DNA of 64,000 nucleotides. Source: Neopusillimonas maritima (GTDB lineage Bacteria; Pseudomonadota; Gammaproteobacteria; Burkholderiales; Burkholderiaceae_B). The notes under the pieces were generated by a model that saw only the letters and a program-made list of their open reading frames with translations, ran no database searches and was not told the origin of the DNA. A program made the position numbers and the translations under genes. The DNA is taken from assembly GCF_040930455.2 (NCBI RefSeq), contig NZ_CP170494.1. One strand, written 5' to 3'. Shown piece by piece: positions 43,852 to 53,122 of this stretch; within the stretch, counting starts at the first letter, position 1; every line of letters begins with the position of its first letter.

Positions 43852-43909
43852 CAACATGTTGTGATTGCAACTTGTTGGTGATTCAACTAGTTGACATACC
43901 AACTAGTTG
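43852..43909. promoter_or_regulatory. Four phased CAACnnGTTG operator palindromes
   Basis: Four 10-base palindromes of the form CAACnnGTTG start at 43852, 43868, 43884 and 43900, exactly 16 bases apart (centres AT, TT, TA, TA). The last two are perfect CAACTAGTTG. They lie upstream of the import-P450 operon, the third overlapping the -35 box and the fourth inside the spacer. The best candidate binder is the MarR regulator coded in the same operon (50103-50672). Confidence 0.7.
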
Positions 43910-43919
43910 AATTTAGACT
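43891..43919 (+). promoter_or_regulatory. Sigma-70 promoter of the second import-P450 operon
   Basis: A perfect -35 TTGACA (43891-43896) is followed after 17 bases by TAGACT (43914-43919), four of six -10 matches. The operon start codon is 76 bases downstream. Its overlap with the palindromes implies repression by steric block. Confidence 0.6.
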
Positions 43920-43994
43920 GATCTTCAAGTGGCAGAAAAGTGGCGTTGTTATGCGCACTTCCTGTGCACGAAAATTAATAAATCAGGAGACAAA

Positions 43995-45161
43995 ATGAAG
44001 AAAGCGCTTCGTTTGGGCGCCATCGCATTGATGGCCGCCTCTATCACCGGTTTTGCTCACGCCGATACGGTTAAAGTGGGTATTATTGGCCCTTTCTCGG
44101 GTCCGTTTGCACACTATGGCAAGTTATTCAAAGATGGTGCCGAGTCTTATTTGAAACAGCAAGGGGGCAAGTTTGCCGGCCACGATATCGAAATCATTTA
44201 TCGTGACAGCGGTGGGCCGAATCCCAGTGGTGTAAAAACCGCCGCCCAGGAATTGATCGTGAGCGATCGTGTCGATTATCTCGGCGGTATCGTGTTTACG
44301 CCCAATGCCATGGCGGTTGCGCCTTTGGTGCAGGAATCAAAAACGCCCACGGTCATTTTTAATGCGGCTACGTCGTCCATTACCCCGAAATCCGATTATC
44401 TCGTCAGAACTTCCTACACCTTGTGGCAGGTGACTGTGCCTATTGCACGTTGGGCGCACGAGCAAGGTATTAAGAAAGTGGTCACAGCCGTAAGCGATTA
44501 TGCGCCGGGTGTCGATGGGGAGACCGCATTCAAGGAAGAGTTCACCCGTTTGGGCGGCGAGGTGGTTGAAAGCATTCGCATGCCGCTTAATACCAATGAC
44601 TTCAGTCCGTTTGCGCAGCGTATCAAGGCATCGGGTGCCGAAGCGGTTTATGTCTTTCTTCCTGGCGGCCCACCCAGTTTGGGTTTCGTGAATGCCTATA
44701 ACGAGAACGGTTTGCGTGAAGCGGGAATCGAGTTCCTTGGCACTGCGGAAATGGATGAGTTCGATTTGCAGAAGTTCGGCGATGCCGCACTGGGTTTGAA
44801 GACCGCGTTTCACTATTCGGCCGCGCACGACTCAGACGCCAATCGTGAATTCAAAAAGGCCATGAAAGCACAGGCGGCCGATGCACTGGAAAACTATGCG
44901 TCCGTGGGTGCCTACGATGGCATGCACATCATTCACAAGATGGTTGAAGCGACTGACGGCAAGAAAGACGGTGACAAGGCCATTGAAGCGATTAAAGGCT
45001 ATGAGTGGGAAAGCCCTCGCGGCCCTGCCAAGATCGATCCCGAAACCCGCCATATCACTCAGAACGTCTATTTGCGCGAAGTTGAGCGCGATGGCGACAT
45101 TCTTGTGAATACCGAGATCGAAAATTTCGGCATGCAGCCCGACCACGGTCTGAAAAAGTAA
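43995..45161 (+). CDS. Liv-type ABC solute-binding protein of the second P450 operon
   Basis: A 388-residue periplasmic binding protein with signal peptide (MKKALRLGAIALMAA..., cleavage near 'GFAHADT') and the family start 'TVKVGIIGPFSGPFAHYG'. The ATG at 43995 has CAGGAGAC upstream. It is a paralogue of the protein at 385-1584. The genes behind it code for a CYP199-like benzoate-oxidising P450, so the ligand is probably a para-substituted benzoate such as 4-methoxybenzoate; this is context only. Confidence 0.87.
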   Translation: MKKALRLGAIALMAASITGFAHADTVKVGIIGPFSGPFAHYGKLFKDGAESYLKQQGGKFAGHDIEIIYRDSGGPNPSGVKTAAQELIVSDRVDYLGGIVFTPNAMAVAPLVQESKTPTVIFNAATSSITPKSDYLVRTSYTLWQVTVPIARWAHEQGIKKVVTAVSDYAPGVDGETAFKEEFTRLGGEVVESIRMPLNTNDFSPFAQRIKASGAEAVYVFLPGGPPSLGFVNAYNENGLREAGIEFLGTAEMDEFDLQKFGDAALGLKTAFHYSAAHDSDANREFKKAMKAQAADALENYASVGAYDGMHIIHKMVEATDGKKDGDKAIEAIKGYEWESPRGPAKIDPETRHITQNVYLREVERDGDILVNTEIENFGMQPDHGLKK

Positions 45162-45189
45162 TAACAATGTAGAAACAAGGGGTTCGGGC

Positions 45190-46050
45190 GTGCAGCTCTT
45201 CAGTAATATTCTGATAGACGGCATTGTCTACGGGATGGTGCTTTTCATCATCTCAGTAGGCTTGTCCGTCACGATGGGCCTGATGCGGTTCATCAATCTT
45301 GCGCATGGGGCTTTTGCCATGGCCGGTGGTTACGTTGCTGCCTGGCTGGTGCGTGAGGAAGGTTATCCGTTTTTGGCTGCCTTGGTGCTGGCCGTTCTGG
45401 CTGCTGTCGTTTTGGCTGCACTGCTTGAAACCTTTGTTTTCCGGTTTCTGTACAAACGTACTGAGCTGGAGCAGGTGCTGTTTACGATCGGTTTTACGTT
45501 TGCGGCTATTGCCCTGGCCAACTTGTTGGCCGGGCCTTACATTCAGCTAATTCCATTGCCCGAGTGGCTTGATGGTTCCATGTCTTTGGGTGATCGGACC
45601 TTGCCCACGCAACGTGTGTTTGTCATCTTAATGGGGTTGGTCGTTGTTCTTTTGTTGTGGCTCATCATCGCCAAGACTCGATTCGGTATCTGGCTCAGGG
45701 CTTCAGTTGATAACGCACCCATGTCGTCCTCTCTGGGCATCAATATTCGTTTGGTTCAATGCGCCACCTTCGCTTTCGGGGCCGGTCTGGCCGCGCTTGG
45801 GGGGGCGCTGGGGGCGGAGCTGATGCCGCTGGAGCCCTATTATCCCTTGAAGTATTTGGTGCTGATGTTGGTCGTGGTATCGGTAGGGGGGCTTGGCAGC
45901 GTGTCTGGAACCCTGATTGCGGCGCTTGTGCTGGGGGTTATTGATACCGCGGGAAGGTATCTGGCTTCCGACTTCGGTACGTTTTTCTTTTATGTCGCCA
46001 TGATTCTGCTTTTAGCCTGGCGCCCTGAAGGTATTTTGCGGAGACACTGA
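45190..46050 (+). CDS. Liv-type ABC permease, LivH family
   Basis: A 286-residue permease started by GTG after AAGGGG. It shows 'GLSVTMGLMRFINLAHGAFAM' (partial) and 'VVSVGGLGSVSGTLIAALV' (partial), the usual LivH signatures. Its stop shares one base with the LivM start. Notably it begins 'DGIVYGMVLFIISVG', close to the partial permease at the left window edge. Confidence 0.92.
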   Translation: MQLFSNILIDGIVYGMVLFIISVGLSVTMGLMRFINLAHGAFAMAGGYVAAWLVREEGYPFLAALVLAVLAAVVLAALLETFVFRFLYKRTELEQVLFTIGFTFAAIALANLLAGPYIQLIPLPEWLDGSMSLGDRTLPTQRVFVILMGLVVVLLLWLIIAKTRFGIWLRASVDNAPMSSSLGINIRLVQCATFAFGAGLAALGGALGAELMPLEPYYPLKYLVLMLVVVSVGGLGSVSGTLIAALVLGVIDTAGRYLASDFGTFFFYVAMILLLAWRPEGILRRH

Positions 46051-47048
46051 TGCCTATTGCTTCATATTCCTTAGGTGCCGGTGCAAACAGGGCACGCTTT
46101 GCCTGGCTGGGCTATGTCCTGGCACTGGTAGTGATGTTCGCGCTGTATTGGTTTTTACCAGGCAGCCTTCTCATGTTGACCCATATCGCCATTATGGCCA
46201 TTTTGGTCATGTCGCTGGACTTGGTAACGGGTTACGCCGGTTTGCCGACATTAGGCCATGCCGCCATGTTCGGCATGGGGGCTTACAGTGCGGGTCTGTT
46301 CGCCAAACATTTTTCGCCCGATCCATTGCTTGGCTTGCTGGTGGGGGCCGGTTCGGGTGCGCTGATTGCCTTTATATCCGGTCTTTTCCTGGTGCGTTAC
46401 CAAGGGTTGGCGTTTCTGATGTTAACGATTGCCGTTACGTTAATTCTGCAAAGCCTTGCCAATAGCTTTCAAGGGATAACGGGCGGTGATAACGGCTTAA
46501 CGGGCTACGACATTTCACCGCTTCTTGGGCAGTTCAACTTCGATATGTTCGGTGTGACCGGTTACTGGTACAGCATGATCGCAATGCTGGTTTGCTATGC
46601 CGTACTGCGCCGGATTATGCGCTCGCCATTTGGTTTGTGTTGTGTTGGTATTCGCGAGAACCGCGAGCGTATGGCGGCAAACGGCACCCGGATCTATCCG
46701 CATTTGGTGCGTCTGTATGTGATTGCCGGCTTTTTTGCCGGTGTGGCCGGTGCGCTGTCCGCCCAGGTGACACAAGTGGTGAGCCTTGACAGCCTTGGCT
46801 TTGAACTGTCAGCAGAGGCTTTGGTCATGTTGGTACTGGGCGGATTGGGTACCTTGAACGGCGCCATTATTGGTACGACTTTATATTCAGTTATTCACCA
46901 CTACGCCGCCACGGCGAACCCGTTCCATTGGCTGTTTGTGATTGGTGGCTTGCTCATGTTGGTCGTATTCCTGCCCAAAGGGATCTTGAACCGTTTTATG
47001 AATCGCATTGGCCGTAACGTGCTTTCTTTGATCGGGAGGGGCACATGA
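46050..47048 (+). CDS. Liv-type ABC permease, LivM family
   Basis: A 332-residue permease with 'DLVTGYAGLPTLGHAAMFGMG' (partial) and 'LVLGGLGTLNGAIIGT', about nine to ten helices. It pairs with the LivH protein and is coupled to the LivG gene by an ATGA overlap. Confidence 0.92.
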   Translation: MPIASYSLGAGANRARFAWLGYVLALVVMFALYWFLPGSLLMLTHIAIMAILVMSLDLVTGYAGLPTLGHAAMFGMGAYSAGLFAKHFSPDPLLGLLVGAGSGALIAFISGLFLVRYQGLAFLMLTIAVTLILQSLANSFQGITGGDNGLTGYDISPLLGQFNFDMFGVTGYWYSMIAMLVCYAVLRRIMRSPFGLCCVGIRENRERMAANGTRIYPHLVRLYVIAGFFAGVAGALSAQVTQVVSLDSLGFELSAEALVMLVLGGLGTLNGAIIGTTLYSVIHHYAATANPFHWLFVIGGLLMLVVFLPKGILNRFMNRIGRNVLSLIGRGT

Positions 47049-47794
47049 CTGTGCTGCAGGTTGAGCATTTAAACAAAGCTTTTGGCGGGCTGACGGTTAC
47101 CGATGACGTGACCTTTGCGCTGAGCGCCGGTGAGCGCATGGCGATTATCGGCCCTAACGGCGCCGGTAAAACAACGCTGGTTAATCAAATTGGCGGGGTA
47201 TTGCGTTCCGATAGCGGCCGCATTCATTTAAACGGCGTCAACGTCACTGAGTGGCCCAGCCATCGCCGGGTGGGTCACGGCCTGATTCGTACCTTTCAGA
47301 TTTCGCGCCTGGCGCCGGACATCCCCGCGCTGGACCAGGTGGCGCTGGCCATTCATCAGCGCGATGGGTCTATTGGGCATATGTGGCGCAACAAGAATGC
47401 CTACACGGCGGTTATTGAGGAGGCCGAGCACATTTTGGCCGACTTGCAATTGTCGCGTGTTGCCCGGCACTCGCCTGCCGAGATGGCGTACGGTGATCAA
47501 CGCCTGGTTGAGATTGCATTGGCGCTGGCCTTGAAGCCGAAAGTACTTTTGCTTGATGAACCGATGGCCGGTGTGCCGCGCTCCGAGGCGCAACTGGTTC
47601 TGGATGCATTGGATAAATTGCCGGCGGATTTGGCGGTTGTCATTATTGAGCATGATATGGATTTGGTTTTTCGCTTTGCCCAACGAATTTTGGTGCTTGC
47701 AAACGGCGCAGTGCTGGCCGACGGGACGCCCGATGAAATTCGACGTAACGAAGTGGTGCGACAGGTGTATCTTGGAAGCGAGGCGCAAGTATGA
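47045..47794 (+). CDS. Liv-type ABC ATPase, LivG family
   Basis: A 249-residue ATPase: Walker A 'GPNGAGKTT', signature region 'MAYGDQRLVEIA', Walker B 'LLLDEPMAGV', switch 'VIIEHDMD'. Overlaps the LivF gene by four bases. Confidence 0.92.
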   Translation: MTVLQVEHLNKAFGGLTVTDDVTFALSAGERMAIIGPNGAGKTTLVNQIGGVLRSDSGRIHLNGVNVTEWPSHRRVGHGLIRTFQISRLAPDIPALDQVALAIHQRDGSIGHMWRNKNAYTAVIEEAEHILADLQLSRVARHSPAEMAYGDQRLVEIALALALKPKVLLLDEPMAGVPRSEAQLVLDALDKLPADLAVVIIEHDMDLVFRFAQRILVLANGAVLADGTPDEIRRNEVVRQVYLGSEAQV

Positions 47795-48498
47795 GTATGC
47801 TCCTGGAGGTTAAAGCGCTGGAAGCCGGATACGGTCCGCTGACTGTTTTGCACGAAGTGTCGTTTTCCGTTGCGCCAGGCGAGCGGGTGTGTTTGTTGGG
47901 CCGCAATGGTGTGGGCAAATCCACCACGTTGAAAAGCGTGATGAATTTGACTCAATATCGCGCGGGTTCGGTGTACTGGCAGGGGCATGATATTACGCGC
48001 CTTAGCACGGTTGAACGTGCCCGAAGGGGTATTGGTTATGTACCGCAAACACGAGACGTTTTTCCCTCTCTTACGGTAGAGGAAAACCTGATTGCAGGTT
48101 TACGTAACCGGCCGCGTTCAGAGGTGCAAAAAGCGTATGAGTTGTTTCCCCGTCTTTATGAGCGTCGCAACAATGGCGGTCAGGCCTTGTCGGGCGGCGA
48201 GCAACAAATGCTGTCGGTGGCGCGAACTTTACTGGGCGAGCCGCAATTGTTATTGCTCGATGAACCTTTGGAAGGGCTGGCGCCCATTATTTGTGAAGAA
48301 TTGATGCATGCTTTCGACAAGCTCAGTCGGGAGCAGCATGTGGCGATTGTTTTAGTAGAGCAAAAAGTACAAGAGGCGCTGAAGTTTGCGCAGCGTGCCC
48401 TGGTGCTGGATCACGGGGCGGTTGTTCATGAAAGCGGCACAGCCGAGCTTATAAATAACCCCACCATTCTCGACCGCTACATTGCGGTTGCGGAATAG
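47791..48498 (+). CDS. Liv-type ABC ATPase, LivF family
   Basis: A 235-residue ATPase: Walker A 'GRNGVGKST', signature 'LSGGEQQML', Walker B 'LLLLDEPLEG' and switch 'VLVEQKVQ'. The P450 gene follows after 27 bases, so import and oxidation are one transcription unit. Confidence 0.92.
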   Translation: MSMLLEVKALEAGYGPLTVLHEVSFSVAPGERVCLLGRNGVGKSTTLKSVMNLTQYRAGSVYWQGHDITRLSTVERARRGIGYVPQTRDVFPSLTVEENLIAGLRNRPRSEVQKAYELFPRLYERRNNGGQALSGGEQQMLSVARTLLGEPQLLLLDEPLEGLAPIICEELMHAFDKLSREQHVAIVLVEQKVQEALKFAQRALVLDHGAVVHESGTAELINNPTILDRYIAVAE

Positions 48499-48525
48499 AT
48501 GCAGCCCATTCTGACAGGAGACAAA

Positions 48526-49743
48526 ATGACTACCTCAACTTCAACCACAACACCACCGGACTCCGTTCCGCGCCTGGATATTGACCCATTCGGCGACGAT
48601 TTCCTTACCATGCCCTATCCGTATCACGAGCAAATGCGTGAAGCAGGCGAGGCTGTGTGGCTGGACAGCTACGGCTTATGGGCGTTCACGCGTTACGAAC
48701 AGGTAAAAGCCGGGCTCAGTGATTGGGAAAACTTTATTTCATCCGCCGGGGTGGGGCTGGCCAACTTCCGCGTGGAAAAACCGTTTCGCCCGCCCAGCCT
48801 GATTCTGGAGGCAGACCCACCTGATCACACCAAGGCGCGGGCCATTCTCTCGCGTATCCTGTCGCCCAAGGTCGTGCAGCAGATTCGCGGCGACTTTCAA
48901 GAGAAGGCGGAAGCATTGATCGACCGCTTGTTGGAGCAAGGGGAAATCGATGCGGTGAACGATTTGGCCAAAGTGTATCCCTTGCGAGTCTTTCCGGATG
49001 CGCTTGGCCTGGCCGACGACGAGCGCGAAATTTTATTGTTGTACGGCGACATGGTGTTCAACTCGTTCGGGCCGCGTAATCATATTTTTCAGCGTGCAGT
49101 TGAAAAGTATGAGCCCGTGCGCGAGTGGATTATGAACAAATGCCGGCGTGAAGAACTGCGCCCCGGCGGGTTCGGAGATCAAATTTACCAAGCAGCCGAC
49201 GCAGGTGAGATTACGTTGGAAGAAGCGCCGATGCTGGTACGTTCCTTCTTGTCGGCAGGCGTTGACACTACGGTGAACGGTATCGGTAATGCAATATATT
49301 GTTTTGCTCAGTTTCCGGAGCAATACGATAAACTGGCGGCCGAACCCAAACGTGCACGGCCTGCATTTGAAGAAACGCTGCGCTTTGAGTCTTCGGTTCA
49401 AACGTTTTTCCGCACCGTGAATCGCGATGTTGAGTTTGCCGGTGCGCCCATGAAAGAGAATGACAAGGTCTTGTTCTTTTTGGCGGCGGCGAATCGCGAT
49501 CCACGCAAATGGGAAAATCCCGATGTGTTCGACATCGACCGCAAGGCAACCGGGCACATGGCGTTCGGAACCGGTATCCATGGTTGTGTGGGGCAAGCCA
49601 TTGCGCGCCTCGAGGGCGAGTTGATTCTCACTGCGCTGGCCAACAAGGTAAAGCGAATTGAACAAATTGGCGAGCCTACGCGTCGTTTGAACAATACATT
49701 GCGCGCGCTGGACTCTTTGCCGGTGCGGCTGGTTCCACGTTGA
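48526..49743 (+). CDS. Cytochrome P450, CYP199A-like, second copy
   Basis: A 405-residue class I P450. The I-helix is AGVDTT, ExxR is present in 'EETLRF', and the heme ligand is Cys354 in 'FGTGIHGC'. It is closer to remembered CYP199A4 than the first copy ('RLDIDPF', 'KPFRPPSLILEADPP', 'VRSFLSAGVDTTVNGIG' in part, 'RRLNNTLRALDSLPV'). The carboxylate-binding residues of CYP199A4 all have equivalents: Arg88, Ser91, Arg239, Ser240 and Ser243. O-demethylation of 4-methoxybenzoate or oxidation of similar para-substituted benzoates is the likely activity. The ATG at 48526 has AGGAGA upstream. Its own ferredoxin and reductase are in the operon. Confidence 0.92.
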   Translation: MTTSTSTTTPPDSVPRLDIDPFGDDFLTMPYPYHEQMREAGEAVWLDSYGLWAFTRYEQVKAGLSDWENFISSAGVGLANFRVEKPFRPPSLILEADPPDHTKARAILSRILSPKVVQQIRGDFQEKAEALIDRLLEQGEIDAVNDLAKVYPLRVFPDALGLADDEREILLLYGDMVFNSFGPRNHIFQRAVEKYEPVREWIMNKCRREELRPGGFGDQIYQAADAGEITLEEAPMLVRSFLSAGVDTTVNGIGNAIYCFAQFPEQYDKLAAEPKRARPAFEETLRFESSVQTFFRTVNRDVEFAGAPMKENDKVLFFLAAANRDPRKWENPDVFDIDRKATGHMAFGTGIHGCVGQAIARLEGELILTALANKVKRIEQIGEPTRRLNNTLRALDSLPVRLVPR

Positions 49744-49761
49744 TTTTTGAAAGGTAGAAAA

Positions 49762-50085
49762 GTGGCTGTTGTTAAATACATTAGTGCTGAAGGCACGGTA
49801 ACGGAATTGGATGTGTCACCGGGCGTGAACCTGATGCAAGCCGCCGTAAACGGCGGTGTGGATGGTATTGTTGGGGAGTGCGGTGGGTCGGCTATGTGTG
49901 CGACCTGTCATGTTTATGTCGACGAAAAAGACGTCGGCAAGTTCGACCCCAAATCGGCGCCGGAAGAGGAAATGCTGGAGTGCACCACCAGCCCGGTTCA
50001 GGAAACCAGCCGTTTAAGCTGTCAATTGTTCGTAACAGATGACGGTGATGAAATCACGGTATATTTGCCTGAATCGCAACAATAG
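49762..50085 (+). CDS. 2Fe-2S ferredoxin, palustrisredoxin (Pux)-like, second copy
   Basis: A 107-residue ferredoxin with cluster ligands Cys40, Cys46, Cys49 and Cys87 and the same 'ECGGSAMCATCHV' motif as the first copy at 11906. The GTG at 49762 after AAAGG gives the same N-terminal length as that copy. It transfers electrons from the reductase at 50669 to the P450. Confidence 0.93.
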   Translation: MAVVKYISAEGTVTELDVSPGVNLMQAAVNGGVDGIVGECGGSAMCATCHVYVDEKDVGKFDPKSAPEEEMLECTTSPVQETSRLSCQLFVTDDGDEITVYLPESQQ

Positions 50086-50102
50086 ATTCAGCAAGGAAGG
50101 GA

Positions 50103-50672
50103 ATGGTCTTGGTCAAACAGAAGGAAGCGCGCCCGGCGGCCGACAACGCCGGCCCGCGAGCTCAAGGTATCGAGCTGGAAACCTACCACCCTGCTTACTT
50201 TACTTTCATCGCCACCAAGTTGGCGTCCGGCGCGGCGGCGGTTTACCGTCGCCACTTCGGTGTGGGGATCGAAATATGGCGTGTTCTGGTCATGCTCGCG
50301 CTTGAAGAAAAAGTGTCGGTTAACATGGTGTGCAAGCTGATCGGTATGGATAAGGGTTCCGTGAGCCGTTGTTTTAAAAGCATGCATGAAAAGGGGTTGA
50401 TTACGTTTTCGCACGACCCGAAAGATGGGCGCGTGCGTTACGCGACCCTCACCGAACTGGGTTGGCAAAAGCATAATCAAATCAAGGCCATTGCGTTAGA
50501 GCGGCAACGCGCTTTTATAGGGTGTCTTTCGCAGCAAGAGGCCGATGCCTTAACCCATATGCTTTTGCGCTTGCATGCCAATTTGCCGGAAGTGGAAAGG
50601 GCGACCCAACGTTATTTGCGTGAGCATCATATAGGCGAACGTGAAGCTGATAATGAAAGGAAAAAGTTGTGA
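50103..50672 (+). CDS. MarR-family transcriptional regulator
   Basis: A 189-residue winged-helix regulator. The recognition region 'VCKLIGMDKGSVSRCFKSM' (partial) and the wing 'DPKDGRVRYATLT' are typical of MarR proteins, which repress aromatic catabolic genes and release DNA on binding an aromatic acid or CoA ester. It lies inside the operon it probably represses through the phased palindromes at 43852-43909. AAGGAAGG precedes the ATG; the stop overlaps the reductase start. Confidence 0.88.
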   Translation: MVLVKQKEARPAADNAGPRAQGIELETYHPAYFTFIATKLASGAAAVYRRHFGVGIEIWRVLVMLALEEKVSVNMVCKLIGMDKGSVSRCFKSMHEKGLITFSHDPKDGRVRYATLTELGWQKHNQIKAIALERQRAFIGCLSQQEADALTHMLLRLHANLPEVERATQRYLREHHIGEREADNERKKL

Positions 50673-51889
50673 AGAAAATTGTTGTGGCCGGAGGTGGACA
50701 CGCCGCGGCGCAGTTCTGCGCGTCGGTATTGGAGACCAAGCAAGCGGTTGAGATTACGCTGATCACGGAAGAGACACATTTGCCGTATCAGCGTCCGCCT
50801 TTGTCGAAAACCTATATCAAGGAAGCTGAGCCACAACCCGCATGGTTGCGGCCTGCCAGTTTCTACGCCGATAACCAGATCAATATTCACATGAATAGCT
50901 GCGTTACGGCGATTCATCGTGAGGAAAAGTCGATCTCGGTGAATTCAGGCGATACGTTTTCCTACGATGTGTTGGTCTTGGCTATCGGTACGCGGGCGCG
51001 GGCGCACGACCTTTTCGATAAAAACCGCTATTCAAATGTGTTTACCTTGCGCAATATCGACGATGCCAACGGTTTGCGTGCGCAAATAGGCGATGCACGC
51101 AATGTATTGGTGATCGGCGGTGGGTTCATTGGGCTGGAAATTGCCGCCACTTCGCGTGCCATGGGTAAGAATGTCAGTGTGCTGGAGGCGGCGCCCCGGC
51201 TACTGGGCCGTTCGGTTTCGGTTGAGGTCTCAGAGTACCTTTTGCACAAACACCGTAGTGAAGGGGTTGAGATTTTGCTCGACGCCAAGGTCGATAAGGT
51301 CGATGAGAAAGACGGACGAATCACTGCGGCATGGGTGGGGGATACGCGCTATGACGCCGATGTGGTCGTGGTGGGTATCGGTGCCGTACCCAACGTTGAA
51401 TTAGCCCAGGAAGCGGGTTTGGAGTGCGACAACGGTATTCTGGTCAATCGTTTCATGCAAACATCCGATGAGTCGATTTATGCCATTGGCGATTGCACCA
51501 ACTTCCCCTACCAGGCGCTGAATTGCCACCTGCGTCTGGAGTCGGTTCAGAATGCCAATGACCAGGCGCGTTGTGCTGCACGCGCTATTTTTGATGATCC
51601 AGTGCCTTATACCGCCTTGCCCTGGTTTTGGTCCGACCAGGGGGGGGTACGAATTCAAATTGCCGGGGTCCCCCATGCTTCGCATGTGCGGTTGGTGCGT
51701 GGCAACCCTGCCGACGATAAGTTTTCTGTACTGTATTTCGACGACAATAAACTGACTTGTACCGAGTCGGTAAATATGCCGGCCGATCATATGGCGGCCC
51801 GGAAGCTGATTTCATCGGCGATTGAGGTTGAACCTGAGCAAGCGGCCGACCCGCAGGTGGCGCTTAAGAGTCTGAGTCAGGCGAGCTAA
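50669..51889 (+). CDS. FAD-dependent NAD(P)H-ferredoxin reductase, PuR-like
   Basis: A 406-residue reductase of the putidaredoxin/palustrisredoxin-reductase type. FAD and NAD motifs are 'VVAGGGHAAAQF' near the N-terminus, 'VIGGGFIGLEIAA' around 147 and 'YAIGDC' near 270; 'PYQRPPLSKTY' is family-typical. It completes a three-part P450 chain with the ferredoxin and P450 upstream, and is the only such reductase in the window, so it may also serve the first P450 (10652). Starts with GTG overlapping the MarR stop. Confidence 0.92.
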   Translation: MKKIVVAGGGHAAAQFCASVLETKQAVEITLITEETHLPYQRPPLSKTYIKEAEPQPAWLRPASFYADNQINIHMNSCVTAIHREEKSISVNSGDTFSYDVLVLAIGTRARAHDLFDKNRYSNVFTLRNIDDANGLRAQIGDARNVLVIGGGFIGLEIAATSRAMGKNVSVLEAAPRLLGRSVSVEVSEYLLHKHRSEGVEILLDAKVDKVDEKDGRITAAWVGDTRYDADVVVVGIGAVPNVELAQEAGLECDNGILVNRFMQTSDESIYAIGDCTNFPYQALNCHLRLESVQNANDQARCAARAIFDDPVPYTALPWFWSDQGGVRIQIAGVPHASHVRLVRGNPADDKFSVLYFDDNKLTCTESVNMPADHMAARKLISSAIEVEPEQAADPQVALKSLSQAS

Positions 51890-53114
51890 CGTATTTGGCG
51901 CGCCCGGCCCCCATACCAAAAAAGCATGAGCCGCTCACAAGGATCAGGTAGAACACGGCAACGGCGTCCCACCCACCTGTAAGCTCGTGCAAAAGCCCGA
52001 CAATCACCGGCCCGATGGCGGCCACGATGTAGCCCACACCCTGTGCCATGCCGGAAAGCGACGCTGCCAACTGAGGGGTGGGTGCCCGCAACACGAGTAG
52101 CGACAGGGCAATGCTGAACATGCCGCCCAGCCCCAGCCCCAAAACAGTGGCCCATAGCCACATTAGGCTCATCGACCCGTAAATGGTGGTCATGAGCCCG
52201 AACACAGCCATTGACAGCATGACGGCAATCGTAGCGCGTTGGTCTTTACCACGTGTGGCAATCCAGGGTGCAGTGAGCGACGTAATAAGTTGCACACCCA
52301 GCGTAATAGACAAGATGAAACCGGCAGCCAGGGCCGTCATGCCGCGTTCAATGAGCATCACCGGCAGCCAGCCGAATACACAGTAAGCGATTGAAGACTG
52401 GATGCCCATAAACAGTGAGACCTGCCAAGCCAGCCAGCATTTGCGAAGCCGGGGCGACGCTGAGCGGGCCCGCGATGTATTCGGTTTTTGTCCTTTTGTG
52501 TAGGGTACCCACATGAAGATGGAGACGATCAGCGGCAGTGTCCAAAAGCCCAGCGCCCAACGCCAATCGCTTCCCGGCACATTTTCAAGCGGTACCGTGA
52601 ATGCGGCGGCAATCGTAGCGCCCAAACAGAGCGCGGTGGAATAAAACCCCATCATCATGCCGGCTTTATCGGGAAAGTTTTTCTTGATAATGGCGGGCAG
52701 CACCACCATGACAACGCTGGTGCCGGCGCCGGCGATCAGTGTGCCGGAGTAGAGGCCGAAGGTGCCGAACAGGCTGCGTAGCACCAAACCGAACGCGAAA
52801 ATGATGCAACCTACAAGAATGAGATGTTCGGCCGACGTATAGCGCAACATTTTGGGCGCAAGTGGTGCAAATGCGCCGTAGCAAAGAATGGGTAGGGTAA
52901 GAAGCAAACCCACCGCGGAGCCCGACAGCGACAGGTTGGCCTGAATGGATTCGATGACCGGCCCCACCGCAATAGAGGCCGTGCGCAGGTTGGCTGCGAT
53001 AAAAACAATAACAAAAACCAGGAAAAGCTTTGATTTCAGGCTTCCGTTGCCGGCGGCAGGGGGGCTGGAAGCGGCGGTTTCCCGGCGGGTTGAAGCATTT
53101 GAAGAGTTCTGCAT
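51864..53114 (-). CDS. MFS transporter, CynX/NimT-like
   Basis: A 416-residue twelve-helix major facilitator protein. 'NLRTASIAVGPVIESIQ' after the first helix and the short central loop resemble the cyanate/nitroimidazole-type CynX family. A basic, Ser/Ala-rich N-tail of about 28 residues precedes the first helix. It overlaps the convergent reductase by 26 bases. Substrate unknown; an organic-anion exporter or importer is plausible. Confidence 0.83.
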   Translation of the reverse strand: MQNSSNASTRRETAASSPPAAGNGSLKSKLFLVFVIVFIAANLRTASIAVGPVIESIQANLSLSGSAVGLLLTLPILCYGAFAPLAPKMLRYTSAEHLILVGCIIFAFGLVLRSLFGTFGLYSGTLIAGAGTSVVMVVLPAIIKKNFPDKAGMMMGFYSTALCLGATIAAAFTVPLENVPGSDWRWALGFWTLPLIVSIFMWVPYTKGQKPNTSRARSASPRLRKCWLAWQVSLFMGIQSSIAYCVFGWLPVMLIERGMTALAAGFILSITLGVQLITSLTAPWIATRGKDQRATIAVMLSMAVFGLMTTIYGSMSLMWLWATVLGLGLGGMFSIALSLLVLRAPTPQLAASLSGMAQGVGYIVAAIGPVIVGLLHELTGGWDAVAVFYLILVSGSCFFGMGAGRAKYVSSPDSDS

Positions 53115-53122
53115 GACAACCA

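Noticed and set aside
43852..43909. CRISPR array or replication iterons
   Set aside because: The units are 10-base palindromes with 6-base gaps overlapping a -35/-10 promoter, with no variable spacers, cas genes or replication initiator.
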